From Sipunculus nudus (lineage: Eukaryota; Annelida; Sipuncula; Golfingiida; Sipunculidae): a stretch of 64,000 nucleotides of DNA. Below, in pieces: positions 22,600-33,955 of this stretch. How positions within the stretch are numbered: position 1 is the first letter of the stretch; each line of letters begins with the position of its first letter. Made by a program: the position numbers and the translations under genes. The stretch covers positions 46,026,401 through 46,090,400 of the forward strand of contig CM049317.1 in assembly GCA_026874595.1 (NCBI GenBank), given 5' to 3'. The notes below the pieces were generated by a model, which saw nothing but the letters and a program-made list of their open reading frames with translations, was not told the origin of the DNA and ran no database searches.

Positions 22600-24140
22600 T
22601 TAATAAAAAAATTAAAAATCCCTCGAATGAACTCAAGCTGTTGGGATTAGTTTTTACCAAAAATATTTTTTTTTATACATAAATGTCCACTGGCAGGTAA
22701 TACATAGTGACAAGTTTGCTCTGGCGGCTAATAGGATGACATGACAGGAGGAACACCCCAAGCAGATGCTTTTTGCTGCTTATCACCACTGACCAGTCCT
22801 TATCACTGCTTATCACTTAAGGACATTATTTGTCTAATCGAAATTAATTTTAACAGAGTGCCTCATGCGACAGGGGTCTGATTTCCTTTTTAACATATTT
22901 CATCTGCTTCCTATGACGGGGATCTCGCCTCCTGGTTTGGTTTCTTTACCTGTAGGAGAACACAAACTCAAAATTTGAGGTGGTCGTAATGGCCAAGCTT
23001 TAGGCTGCTACTGACCTGTACCATGTGAGAATATTGAAGATAAACTCGACAGCAGTTGCAAATGTTCGTCCGATGACTGGGGTTGCTAATATGTACATGT
23101 AATTAAACTGGTTATGTGCACATTTATAAATTGAACAGGATTAAGACCATTACTTTTTAATTATATTAGAAAACTTTTATAACAACATTCAATACAAGAA
23201 ATATAAAGTGTTACATATATAATCCCTGCCCTTTCTTAATGCCAATGTTCAATGTGTAATGATGAGTGTTAATAAAATAAGATCCAAGACCCCTGTCTCA
23301 CCAAGCTAGCCCCCTTCCTGTGACCAAGTGCAGGTACCCCGGTCACTCTGGTGTGCTGAAGCGTGACTGGTCACATGGGTGGGGGGGATCACAGGAAGGA
23401 GGCTTATTCCTGCAACCCCCCCCCCCCCCCAATCATAGGAAGGACGGCCTAATCAAAAGAGTTACCCCTAACAATTAAATTTCAATTATGTGTGACAAAA
23501 ACTTAAAAGACATAGATTTGTATTTTTTCTGCAGTGCCATTTTTCCGTCTAGATGTTTAATAATTTTGAAAATTTATATATGGATCATGAGAACTAACTT
23601 AAAGTATCACATGAAGAGTAAGAGATTTTGACATAACTTGATAAAATGGCTGAAAGTCCTTATCAGTAGACTATTGGCACCTCATTAGTTAGCTCTGGTT
23701 TTGTGTCCATATGCTCTGACTGGTGCTGTCAGCCCTTGGCTCAGAATACCAGGTAAAGCCCAGACAGTTAAGTTGGACTCAGTGTCACCTGCACCCTTGT
23801 AGGTTGTTCAGTAATTTACAATACCACTGATTTCATCTTAAACAATTTCAGTGATGTTACTGTGATGTCAAAACAGGCAAAAATTACTAGAACTTTGATT
23901 AAAAGAAAAATTAAACTATAAATGTCACATAGGGTGCTTTAAGACAATTGGCACTATACTTATTAGACAGATATGTATCTCAAAGGTAAGCCCAATAACA
24001 TTCATGTTTTATTTATATATATATACATCAGTGTTATCTTATAGAGCTGCTGAAAATGAATTCTTACAAACTCTTATCTGTTCCATCTAACATCATTGGG
24101 AGTGGAAACAAGCACTTCCAATTAAAAGTGGAACTAGGGA
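22600..24140. other. Intergenic or upstream region of MRPL45
   Basis: No exon recognised, including the expected MRPL45 first exon. Holds a C run at about 23417-23430 next to a G run near 23381, flanked by similar AGGAAGGA text. Confidence 0.4.
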
Positions 24141-26225
24141 ACCATGAGTCTCGACGCTCAGCTGCATTTGTCTATAAGGATATATGTTTATGAGGTTTTC
24201 CAAAATATTGGTCCTGTGATCTGTTTGAAGCCAATCTTTCTCCCCAAACTGGAGTTATCATCCATAAAATAATTTGTGAATGGATGGGCCCTGTGACCTT
24301 AACCTTTGACCTAGTGACCCCAAAATCAAAAGGAAACTTCTCCTATTGGTATATGCACCACATGTCAATGATGGAAGGTTTAGTTGTGGGCTATTTATAA
24401 GTCAAGTTTGAAACCAATATTTCAAACCAAACTGGTGTTATCATCTGGAAACTAATATGTAGACAGATGGCCTCCATGACCTTGACCTTTGACCTTGTGA
24501 CCAAAAATCTATAAGTTACTTCCACTATTGGCAGGTGAGCAACACCTGGAAGATGGAAGGTTTGGGACAGAAAGTTTGGATAAAAATACATCAACAATCT
24601 TTTTAAAGAAGTGGGTCCTGTGACCTTGACCTTTGGCCTTATGACCCAAAATTCAAAAGGGTTCTTACATTATTGGTGGGTCATATGTAAGTCAAAATTG
24701 AAACCAATATGTCCATCCAAACTGGATTTATCATCCAGAAACACATATACTGACAGATGGGCCCCTGTGACCATGACCTTTGACTTTTTTTACCCTAAAT
24801 CAATCAGGTTCTTCCCCTGTTGGCAGCTCAGCTATATGTGTAAGCTGGAAGGTTTGGGATGAAAAGTTTGGCATAAAATGCATCCACAATCTTTCTAAAT
24901 AACTGGGTACTGTGACCTTGACCTTTGACCTCATGACCCCAAAACTGAACAGAATCTTTCCCTATTGGCAGATTAGCAACATCTTGAAGATGGAAGTTTT
25001 GCGATGAAAAGTTTGGCTTCAAATGCATATGCATTCTTTTTAAAAAATGAGTCCTGTGACCTTGACCTTTGACCCCAAAATCGACACGGTTCTTACTTTA
25101 GTGGTGAGCCATATATAAGTTAAGTTTGAAACCAGTATATGTCAAACTAAACTGGAGTTATCATCTGGAAACTAATTCGTGAACAGATGGCCCCTGTGAC
25201 CTTGACCTTTGACCTTGTGACCCCAAATTCATTTATGCTCTCCCCATACTAAATGCGCAAGATTGAAAGTTTGAGATGAAAATCTTGGCTTAAAATATAG
25301 CCATAATCTTTTTAAACGAGTCCTGTGACCTTGACCTTAGACCTCTTGACCCCAAAATCATAAATGTTCTTGCTTAAGTGGTGGGCAATATGTAAGTCAA
25401 GTTTGAAATCAATATGTCAATCCAACCTCAAGTTATCATCTGGAAACAAATTTGTGTGGACAGATGGACAGACAGACAGACAAACAGTCAGACAGACAGG
25501 GTGATTACTATGGGGCATCCACTTGTGATCAGTAAACACACCAGGTTTTGGGACACTAGATGTAATCACAGCTGAGAAACTGACATGATTGTTGTCATTT
25601 TATAGTTAAAAAAATACAAAAATATTCGTTAAAATATTAAAAAAAACAGATGGCACCACAACTTTTCGGGAACTGACAAAACTAGTCATTGTCAATATTC
25701 AAGGCAAGATTCATGACAATCCATGCATTAATTATCAAGATATTGGAGGTTTTGTATCAAATTTTTGATTATTCTGAGGGGTATTTTCAAGCGCCATAGC
25801 TAGGAGAATATAGGTCGCAGTGACCTAATTTCAGGTTTCCTAGGAGATTTTTTATTGACCTCCCTGGATGTTCACTTATAAGTTTCTAGGGCCAGCAGTT
25901 ATGATTTGTGCCCTGCTAACGGACGGCCGGACGGACGACAGACAAAGCGCCATCCCGGGTGGGACTATTCACCGAGCTACACCAAGCGATAGCAAGAAAC
26001 ACCGAGCGACAGCAAAAAACACCGAGCGACAGCTTAGACTTATTGTTTTACCCAAATTTGGGTATTTAAGGTGCCATATTTTACCGTTTACATGGTCATA
26101 GACTGTAGTATAGAACAAAACCAAGATCAAGGCTGATGCGCGTCGTCAGGGTAGGCTTCGCCTTAGGCCTAACAACTGCAAATGCAGGGTCTATATGACT
26201 TGCACTCAACTGGCCTAAAAAAGTA
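24140..26225 (+). mobile_element. Composite repeat element with 145-bp nuclear-receptor-motif array
   Basis: Left boundary text CGACGCTCAGCTG (24152). At 24290-25440 is a tandem array of about 145-bp monomers in which TGACCTTGACCTTTGACC or a close variant recurs at 24477, 24621, 24768, 24913, 25057, 25197 and 25326. After the array come ACAGACAGACAGACAAAC, then the unique block CACTAGATGTAATCACAGC to CAGTGACCTAATTTCAGG, then ACGGACGGCCGGACGGACG and a CCGAGCGACAGC minirepeat. No coding capacity is seen. Confidence 0.75.
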
Positions 26226-27224
26226 AAACAACCACAGAACAGGCACAATAATAAGATATTAACTAGATTAACTCATTAAGTGTCATTATGTTTATTTTAA
26301 ACTACAGGTTATTATACCTCAATAGCTCTATGTAGGGGCATTAGGCACCTGTCAGTCGGAATGCATTAACTCTAATAGTGGCCCATCACATTGTAGTAGA
26401 AATATGGTAGCAGTAGCAGCAGACTAAGATCCCGGCTAATTAAGTTGTGATTATTATAAGGAAATGCTCATTTCCACCACCCACCACCCCCGCGCGGGAA
26501 GTAGAAATAAAGAATGCTTTTTGCCAAACCTGAAATATAATAAAATATAGAGTTAAATGTAAGTTTAGAATGTCATATTAGCTCTATAGACGTATACGAT
26601 CACATTGGGTGAATATACTGGAAGATGGCTATTTTCTTACATTTAATGTCCAAAGTGGTGACAACGTTCTTATTATGACTCTTACATGCATCCTATGTTT
26701 CTTTGTTGTTCGAGTTTTTTTAGACAAAATTGACAAGCTAGACAAATATTTAGCACCTCAGTCATGTCATTTAAGTTGTTCTTGACAAAGTAAGTGGCGG
26801 GATAAATTCATATACTAACCAACAAGAGTAGTGCTGCTGGTCCAGTGCAGCTCTCTAAACTTTACCGGTGCACTATGTCTTAGTCTGGGCATGTAGAAGA
26901 GACAGACTCTAGACAAGCCCTACTGATGAGGTGCTAATCATATATTGATAAGGACTGAGCCAGGAAGCAAGTGTTGTCATAACATTTCGCATCTTGTTTG
27001 AGCTACCTGAGCCACTTGTTCTCATGCTGAATGAAAATCTAAAAATATATTTAACGAACTAATTGGCAAATTTTAAGTATTTGCAGGAAAATTTAATTTG
27101 TCTTTAAAAACTTAGTCACAAATATGAATGTAATATAACAAAAAGGTTTTACTCCTGCAAATCATATACATAACTTATGTTTACTACAGTAGTAATTGTA
27201 ACTTTGAAATGCATTTCATGTTAA
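26226..27224. other. Intergenic spacer
   Basis: AT-rich. Nothing recognised beyond short homopolymers and a CCACCACCCACCACCCCCGC stretch near 26476. Confidence 0.4.
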
Positions 27225-28125
27225 CCTCTCATTTTATCTGTTTTCCCAATTTTCCTGGTTCATTTTTATTTTTCATTTATTATTTAGCAATTAGATTTTA
27301 TTTAAGCTATCTGCAGTTTATTACTTAAAAATTCATTAGTTGAGGATGAGGAATTTATCGAACAGCTGCAGAACAACTGCAGAGCACTAGACGAACAATC
27401 TCACATTTCCTCTGGTGATATACCGGTACTCGAACTCACGATCTGTGCTCTTAGGAGTCTTGTGTGCTGTCGAGACCACGGACCCCGGTAAAATATAAAG
27501 TTTAACATAAGACTTTAATATATTAGTTATTTAACCCCGAGTATTATATTTAAAAGATAATATTTTGCAATAATAAATGTAAATGCGCCCTTGCACCATT
27601 GACTTTAACATTTTGAAAACGATTGAAATTTTATATCCTAAATTTGAAGAAATATAAATATTGAATATTGAACCCCTCTGCAGATATATTACATAACGCA
27701 ATGACATAAGAGAACAGTTTGATAGGAACAGAAAATTCTCATATATTTTTGTGAAAATTGCCTCAAAATGTCCTCTTATATTACATATTCAAAATAATTT
27801 CCCCTAATATGGGAGGAGATACCCCTTCCCATAACCTCCCCATGAACCTGTAATTAACCTTAAATAAAACAATGGTTCATAATTGTAAATAAAAAAATAT
27901 ATATTTTTATACTCTAAAGTATAAAACGTATAGTGATAATAATAATAATAAAAATAATTATAATAATATTAATAATAATATTATAAACATAAATACATAT
28001 ACACATATATATTATACTTAGTTAATGATACCAATAAATATTAATCCCCCCCCCCCCCCCCCCCCGCCCTTGAATTTCTAGATCCGCCACTGATCATGGC
28101 CCCCTCCCCTCCCTCAATCCTGGCT
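27225..28125 (-). mobile_element. Inverted-pair element, arm 1 (empty-site copy)
   Basis: About 0.9 kb that aligns in reverse complement to 30410-31820 along its whole length. Landmarks are GAACAGCTGCAGAACAACTG, GTCTTGTGTGCTGTCGAGAC, the C run at 28047-28065 and CTAGATCCGCCACTGATCAT. It lacks the MITE and the internal duplication present in arm 2. One part (27430-27490) resembles a tRNA-derived head with a GTTCGAGTACC B-box-like motif on the minus strand. Confidence 0.8.
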
Positions 28126-28540
28126 AAGCCCCTTGAGCGAGAGAGGGAGAGGGGAGAAAGAGACAGACAGACAGACGAACGGGAGAGAGAGAATCAAAGG
28201 TCCATCTATAGTCCTATTAGGCCTATGCAAAGTATCCTTTATACATAAGAACGATATATCCCTGCAATTACAGTGTCATTTGATCGCCAGATATCCCGCC
28301 GCACAACATTTCAATTAGCATCTGACATTCCCATCTGGTGAATCAACGTGACATCTGCATAATCTCTCCTTATCAAGAAACCAGTGGTCGATACATTTAT
28401 CTTCATACTTCAGTCTCTCACAGGGCTGGAAAATCTCACTGGCCGAACCAATTGAAGTTTATTATGAAAGACTTGCTCAACTGCATTGCCCAGACTTTCT
28501 GGTGTGTGTGCTTTCATCTGCACAACACGTGTCGTAAGGG

Positions 28541-28543
<3 letters not shown>

Positions 28544-28604
<61 letters not shown>
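28544..28604. repeat. (TA)n microsatellite, about 30 units
   Basis: Uninterrupted TA dinucleotides. Confidence 0.98.
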
Positions 28605-28610
<6 letters not shown>

Positions 28611-28866
28611 TTTGTTCATTTATTGTTAGAAGTGTAGTTTAGTGTTTTTACTGACACATTTTTTTCACTATTATATCAGTAATGCGTATATACAAATAAG
28701 GGCTATTTATTTAATAAATACAACTGTGTAATTCAGATGGAGTGCTGATATACCACATTATTCATACTGTCGGTGACGACCCTGTCTACAAACAATGGAA
28801 AAAGAACCGTTGTATATACCCAAATTATTTGCTTTTGTTTATATGGTATTATTCCATTATTAGATC

Positions 28867-28867
<1 letters not shown>

Positions 28868-28919
<52 letters not shown>
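28868..28919. repeat. (TA)n microsatellite, about 26 units
   Basis: Uninterrupted TA dinucleotides. Confidence 0.98.
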
Positions 28920-28920
<1 letters not shown>

Positions 28921-29649
28921 CATCTTAATATAAATAAGTATAAAATGAGTAGGCCCCCCTATAAATAATTAATCACAGATGTAAAGTATATGCTAGCTAC
29001 GATCGTGGACTACATATGTTAATTTGCTTGTATTTGGCCATTTATTTCAATTCACTCCTTGGCGCATTTAATGTCATAAATGCAAACGCATTTTTTATCT
29101 TTGATAAGAAATAACTCATTTCGCCATTTATTTTTATTCACTCTTTGGCGCATTTAATGTCATAAATGCAAACGCATTTTAAATCTTTGATAATGATAAG
29201 ATATAATTCATTTGTTCTAAATTCAAAATAGAATATGCTTAAAATAGTTCCTGCCACCGCTTGAATAACACTTCGCTGGGACACACTAAAGCCAGAGACC
29301 GAGGTGTGTTTCCTTTAACCCATTTTATACATGATTACGATCCCAGGTCGCGGCTCACTCGGGACCAAAATACTTTTCTTAGAAGGGGGAGTGTAATGTT
29401 TATAAATACACTTGAAATTATGAATTTTCAGTGTAATCTATTCATATTAATATCGAGTTAATATAAAAGGGTTATCAGGATCAAGTAAACACTTTGGTCC
29501 CAGGTTTTAGTGTGTACCCTCTTCGTTTGAATGACCACGAAAATGCTAAAAAATAAGTATAAACAGCTAAATATTGGGGCGAGCTACTAAATATTCCAAT
29601 AACCGAGCGAAAACTAAATACAGTACAGCTTCCGTGCAATTTCCAGTTT

Positions 29650-29820
29650 TAATTACGTGCGTTACACGATCTGTGTAAGCTGTCGCTCGGTGTTTCTTGC
29701 TGTCGTTCGGTGTTTCTTGCTGTCGCTCGGTGTTTCTTGCTGTCACTTGGTGTAGCTCGGTGAATAGTCCCACCGGCCATCCCTACATCTCAGTTGACTT
29801 ACAGTCAGCTGAGCTAAAAA
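29650..29820 (+). mobile_element. CAGCTGAGC-family right end with 22-bp repeats
   Basis: GCTGTCGCTCGGTGTTTCTT recurs about four times at 22-bp steps, then AATAGTCCCACC and CTTACAGTCAGCTGAGCTAAAAA. The same minirepeat, in the opposite orientation, is at 25970-26035 inside the 24-26 kb element. Confidence 0.7.
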
Positions 29821-30409
29821 ACTGTTGCAGTGGTTTTAAGATATGACACTTGTAGCCGAAATATCATAATTTTATCGTTAAGTAGAATGTCTCTAGTTTT
29901 TAAAAGGAAATACAAGGGCTCTCGCACAGCGATAAGCGCACGAATGCTAGGCGAGGATTGCCCAGCCATAATAGCTTGCATTATCGCCCAGGACAAAACA
30001 TATCGAATTGTCAAAGACCAGCATCTACTTTAAGTCTACTAAGCATGATGACTTGTATATTTTTCACAACATAATTATTTCTGTAATAAACGTTTTTGAA
30101 ATCCTGACCTGTAAAACTGAGGAACAGCGAACGCACACTTGACCTAGGGATGTCATGATGTTTCCTCATGGGCTGTAATACTACATCCAATCCTCCTGTT
30201 TCTTCCAATGTCCACCAGGTGCGTATTCAAATGAGGGAACTGCCCTAAATGTATTTATTCCAGAGAAATCACATGCATGGTAAGAGCTGACAGTTAAATT
30301 GCTAATCATTGTAAAATAAGATGATAAGTCGCATATTTTTACCACACAGTTTATCAATAAAATTACAATAGGTGTTGACGTTTACATAAAATGTGCAATA
30401 TAGTCGGCC

Positions 30410-31820
30410 TAGGCAGGGGCGTAGATTAAGGGAGGGGAGGGAGCCATGATCAGTGGCGGATCCAGAAATTCGAAAACGGGGGGGGGGGGGGGGGTTGCTA
30501 ATATGCATGTATGGGTAATATGAAAACTGTTATATATACGTTTGTATGTATTTATTATTATAATTACTATTATTATTACTTTACGTTATATATTTTAGTG
30601 TATAAAAACATGTTTTTTTTTTTAATTTTCAATATTGAACCATGGTTTCATTAAGGTAAGTTACAAATACATGGGGAGGGTAAGGGAAGGGGTGCTAATA
30701 TGCATGTATGGGTACTATGAAGACTGTTATATATACATGTATATATGTATCTTTATCTTATTATTTTTATTATTAATATTATTATAATTATTACTATACG
30801 TTATATATTTTAGTGCATGAAAACATGTTTTAGCATATTTAAATTTTCAATTATGAACCATGGTTTCATTAAAGTTATTTACAGGTACATTCGGGAGGGT
30901 ATGGGAGTATATCCCCCTCCCGTATTGGGATTTTTTTTATATGAAATGTATAGAGGACGTTTTGAGGCAATTTTCACAAAAAAACAGGATTTCCTGTGAC
31001 TGAAAAACGGTTCCCTATGTCTTTGCGTTATATAGTCAAACTGTAGAGAGGTTCAATATTTACTATTTATATTTCTTTAAAATGAGTATATAAAATTTCA
31101 ATCGTTTACAACATGCTAAAGTCAATGGCGCAAAGGCGCATTTACAACTTGCATAATATTATCCTTTAAATGTAATGCTCGGAGTGAAATAACTGATATG
31201 TTGAAGTCTTATGTTAGGCCAAAAAATAAGGTTTGGTTCTCAGGCACATTTTTCCAGAAATCAGCACGGCCGGGCGATATTTTATTTTTTATCTTTTTTG
31301 TATGTTTTGATAAAAATGTCATATGATCAGGCAAAAGCTTGAAAATAACAGAAATTTTTGCTAAACAGGTAAAAGCACTTCATAACAAAGGAAATATTAT
31401 CAAAATTGTATTATTTTATCGTTTTGAAAGATGAAAATCAAAATTAAACATTTTGATGCGGGGAGTGAAAATTGACGCGGGCGGTGCCTGAGAACCATAC
31501 CTTTTAATATTTATATTTTGGCCTTAAACTTTGCATTTTACCGTTGTCCGTGGTCTCGACAGTACACAAGACTCCTAAGAGCACAGACCGCGAAATCGAG
31601 TACCGGTATCACCAGAGGAGCCGTGAGATTGTACACGGTCGAAACCAGCCAGGGTCTGTGCTCTGCAATTGTTCTGCAGCTGTTCATTAATATCCTTATC
31701 CTCAGCTAATGAACTGCAGATAACTTAAATAAAATTGCTAATTAATAAAAAGAAATATGAAAAACAAAACGAAAATTAATCACGAAAATTGGGAAATTAG
31801 ATGAAAGGAGAGATACTGCA
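30410..31820 (+). mobile_element. Inverted-pair element, arm 2 (with nested MITE)
   Basis: Reverse-complement partner of 27225-28125. It is longer by a tandem duplication of about 196 bp (GCTAATATGCATGTATGGGT at about 30497 and 30692) and by the 307-bp MITE at 31217-31523, which together account for the length difference. The inner boundary ATCAGTGGCGGATCC and the far boundary GGATCCGCCACTGAT (31848-31862) are inverted, as in hAT-type termini. Confidence 0.8.
31217..31523. mobile_element. PIF/Harbinger-like MITE with TTA target duplication
   Basis: 307 bp bounded by GGCCAAAAAATAAGG... and ...ATATTTATATTTTGGCC. The subterminal TGGTTCTCAGGCAC and its complement GTGCCTGAGAACCA are inverted. It is flanked by TTA on both sides (31214-31216 and 31524-31526). 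The homologous arm 1 reads straight through (TTATGTTAAACTTT in reverse complement) with a single TTA, so it preserves the empty site. No coding capacity. A partial relative sits at 16220. Confidence 0.85.
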
Positions 31821-31874
31821 GCTCAGCGGGGGCCGCCTCCGGATCCGCCACTGATAGCAAAGGCAATTTAATGC

Positions 31875-31887
<13 letters not shown>

Positions 31888-31908
<21 letters not shown>
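31888..31908. repeat. (TG)n microsatellite
   Basis: About 10 TG units after a short (TA) run. Confidence 0.95.
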
Positions 31909-32694
31909 ATGGTTACGGAACCTATTATCAACAGATCACGTATGCGTGACGAACATAAACTTTGTCATGGGGATAAAAAAAATCAGATTCTGTAACACTA
32001 GGCAGCGTGAAATGTCTAGGGGAATGAATAAAGAAGTCAGTGTTTTTTTTTTGTTAACAAATAGCTATAATTTATTCTTTAAACAACCCTAACATTACAA
32101 TACACTAAATCAATACAATAACACAGTACAACAACAGTATAACAGTAAATCATTATAATCACACAGCATTATAAACAAAGTGCACAGTACCTGGATTACA
32201 CCACTGTCACAGCGACAAGTCCTTTAAAATGTATAAACCGGATGAACAGTTCATACAAATCTTCTCAGAGAATAACAGCAAAATCAATCTACTGTAATCC
32301 AAAGTGAAATCCAGGCAGTGATCCGAAAGGCAAACTGAAGACTATATAAAATACGTCACAAATTTAGAAGAAAAGCTGTAACTGCCGCAATTATAGGAAA
32401 AGGTCCACTCTTCTGTGTCCACTGGAATATTCTCTCACCTCTCTCCCCGGCTCTAAAACACAGCCCCCTATTTATAACTTCTCACCCCAAGCCGAGAACT
32501 TTCCACTTCCCGAACAATCCAAAGAATCTAACATAATACACAGTACACACGCGTTACAGGAAACATCTTGAACAAGAACGCTGTGTTTGTGCATGTCAGG
32601 GTTCCCACGCGTGAGCCGGGCTATCCCGTTAAAGCGACAGACAACGCTAGCGCTGAACAAACACACTTCTGCATACAATAAAAGAGACATCTAT

Positions 32695-32747
<53 letters not shown>

Positions 32748-33250
32748 GATTATCTGAATATATATATCTTATTAAGATATATCATGAGGGATTCTGAAAA
32801 GACAGGATTAAAATCCAGTATGTACTGGTGCATTTAATAATTTATGACCAGAGGATGACTGAAATATGAAAATTGATTATAAAAATGATTTGATATATAA
32901 AGGTATTAAAATAGTGCTTGTACTTTAATACTGATAACTAAAAATGATGTTGTAAGGGAGGTTTACATGAACCGTTCTATCTTTATATAAGAAGCATTAA
33001 TATTTGAAATCCTATCATATACATCGAGTGATAAAAGCTGATTGTCTCAGTGGTGTGCAAATAATGAAGCATGTCACTTGTGTACAACAGATACTAAAAA
33101 AAAGTTCATAAATTAGCCTAGATAGCTCTGAGCTGATATAGAGCCTCTGTGTAGGCCGTTACGACCCTTGGGGCATAACACCTCTGAGAGAAAGCTAATT
33201 ACTGGCCTGTGCATCGCTCAATCTTTATCATTTGCCAGCTTACTAATTCA
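31909..33250. other. Intergenic spacer
   Basis: No exon recognised. It contains the (TA)n at 32699-32744 and a stretch near 32045-32480 that could be an LTR-like or old element remnant; I could not show paired ends. Confidence 0.4.
32699..32744. repeat. (TA)n microsatellite
   Basis: About 22 uninterrupted TA units. Confidence 0.98.
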
Positions 33251-33955
33251 TTAAAGGGACATAATCAGGAGCATTATTATGCCTACTCTACACCATCAGT
33301 TCAGTGTTGCTTTCAACAAAAGTTTACGAGCAACAACATCCCAGTACACAGTCTCAGTACCTCTCAGTACGGCGGTTTAGCACCTTGTTATGGCTCTGGG
33401 TGTTGGTAAACACAGTCCACGTGTGTTTGTTTACCAAAACAACCACGTCTGATTGTTGCATGTTGAAATAACATGAAAAATAGCTTCTTCTCTTCAAAAT
33501 AAATATGTACCTGTCAAAATATTGCCTTTAAACCGTTTGCTTACTCCTGTTAACGAGTGTTAAAAAGAGTGGACCGGACGCGATCACAGGTGTCAACACA
33601 CCACGTACGTGGGGCCGCATGCATTGCGGAACCACAACAAGTGTCAATCAGGAGATGCCCTGACTGCATTGGCCTGAAAAATGTAATACATTTACATTTT
33701 TCTGTTGGCTGAAACACCCCGTGTTGCGGCTGACAATCACGTCTCCGGTCACGAGGCCTTATTATAGTTACAGAAACACGTAGACTGTGTTTATCAACAA
33801 GCAGAGCCAAAACAATGTGTTAAAAAGCCGTATGCAAGGTACTGAGACTGTGTGCTGGGATGGTTTTGCTGAGAAACTTTTGTATATAAAGCAAAACTGA
33901 ACTGATAGTGTGAAAGAATAGGCATATAATCTTGCTCCTGATTATGCCCCTTTAA
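33251..33955. mobile_element. Long-TIR foldback element flanked by TTAA
   Basis: About 705 bp. The left end TTAAAGGGACATAATCAGGA and right end CTCCTGATTATGCCCCTTTAA are inverted, and the inverted homology continues inward for well over 100 bp (CATCAGTTCAGTGTTGCTTT against AAGCAAAACTGAACTGATAG; CACAGTCTCAGTACC against GGTACTGAGACTGTG). TTAA lies at both borders, the target duplication of piggyBac-type transposition. No transposase frame. A diverged copy is at about 43690-44343. Confidence 0.75.

Larger units (their letters stand above)
28126..30409. other. Spacer between the inverted arms, with microsatellites
   Basis: Contains two long (TA)n tracts, an 86-bp direct duplication (GGCGCATTTAATGTCATAAA at 29061 and 29147) and a right-end fragment of the CAGCTGAGC family at 29650-29820. 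No exon recognised. Confidence 0.55.

Noticed and set aside
28400-28933. Tyr-Ile repeat peptides
   Set aside because: Translations of (TA)n microsatellites.
30020-30215. Minus-strand frame with TGGLDVVLQPMRKHHDIPRS and a GTCAGG donor
   Set aside because: No acceptor or start codon in frame and no partner exon found; could not be supported as the missing MRPL45 first exon.
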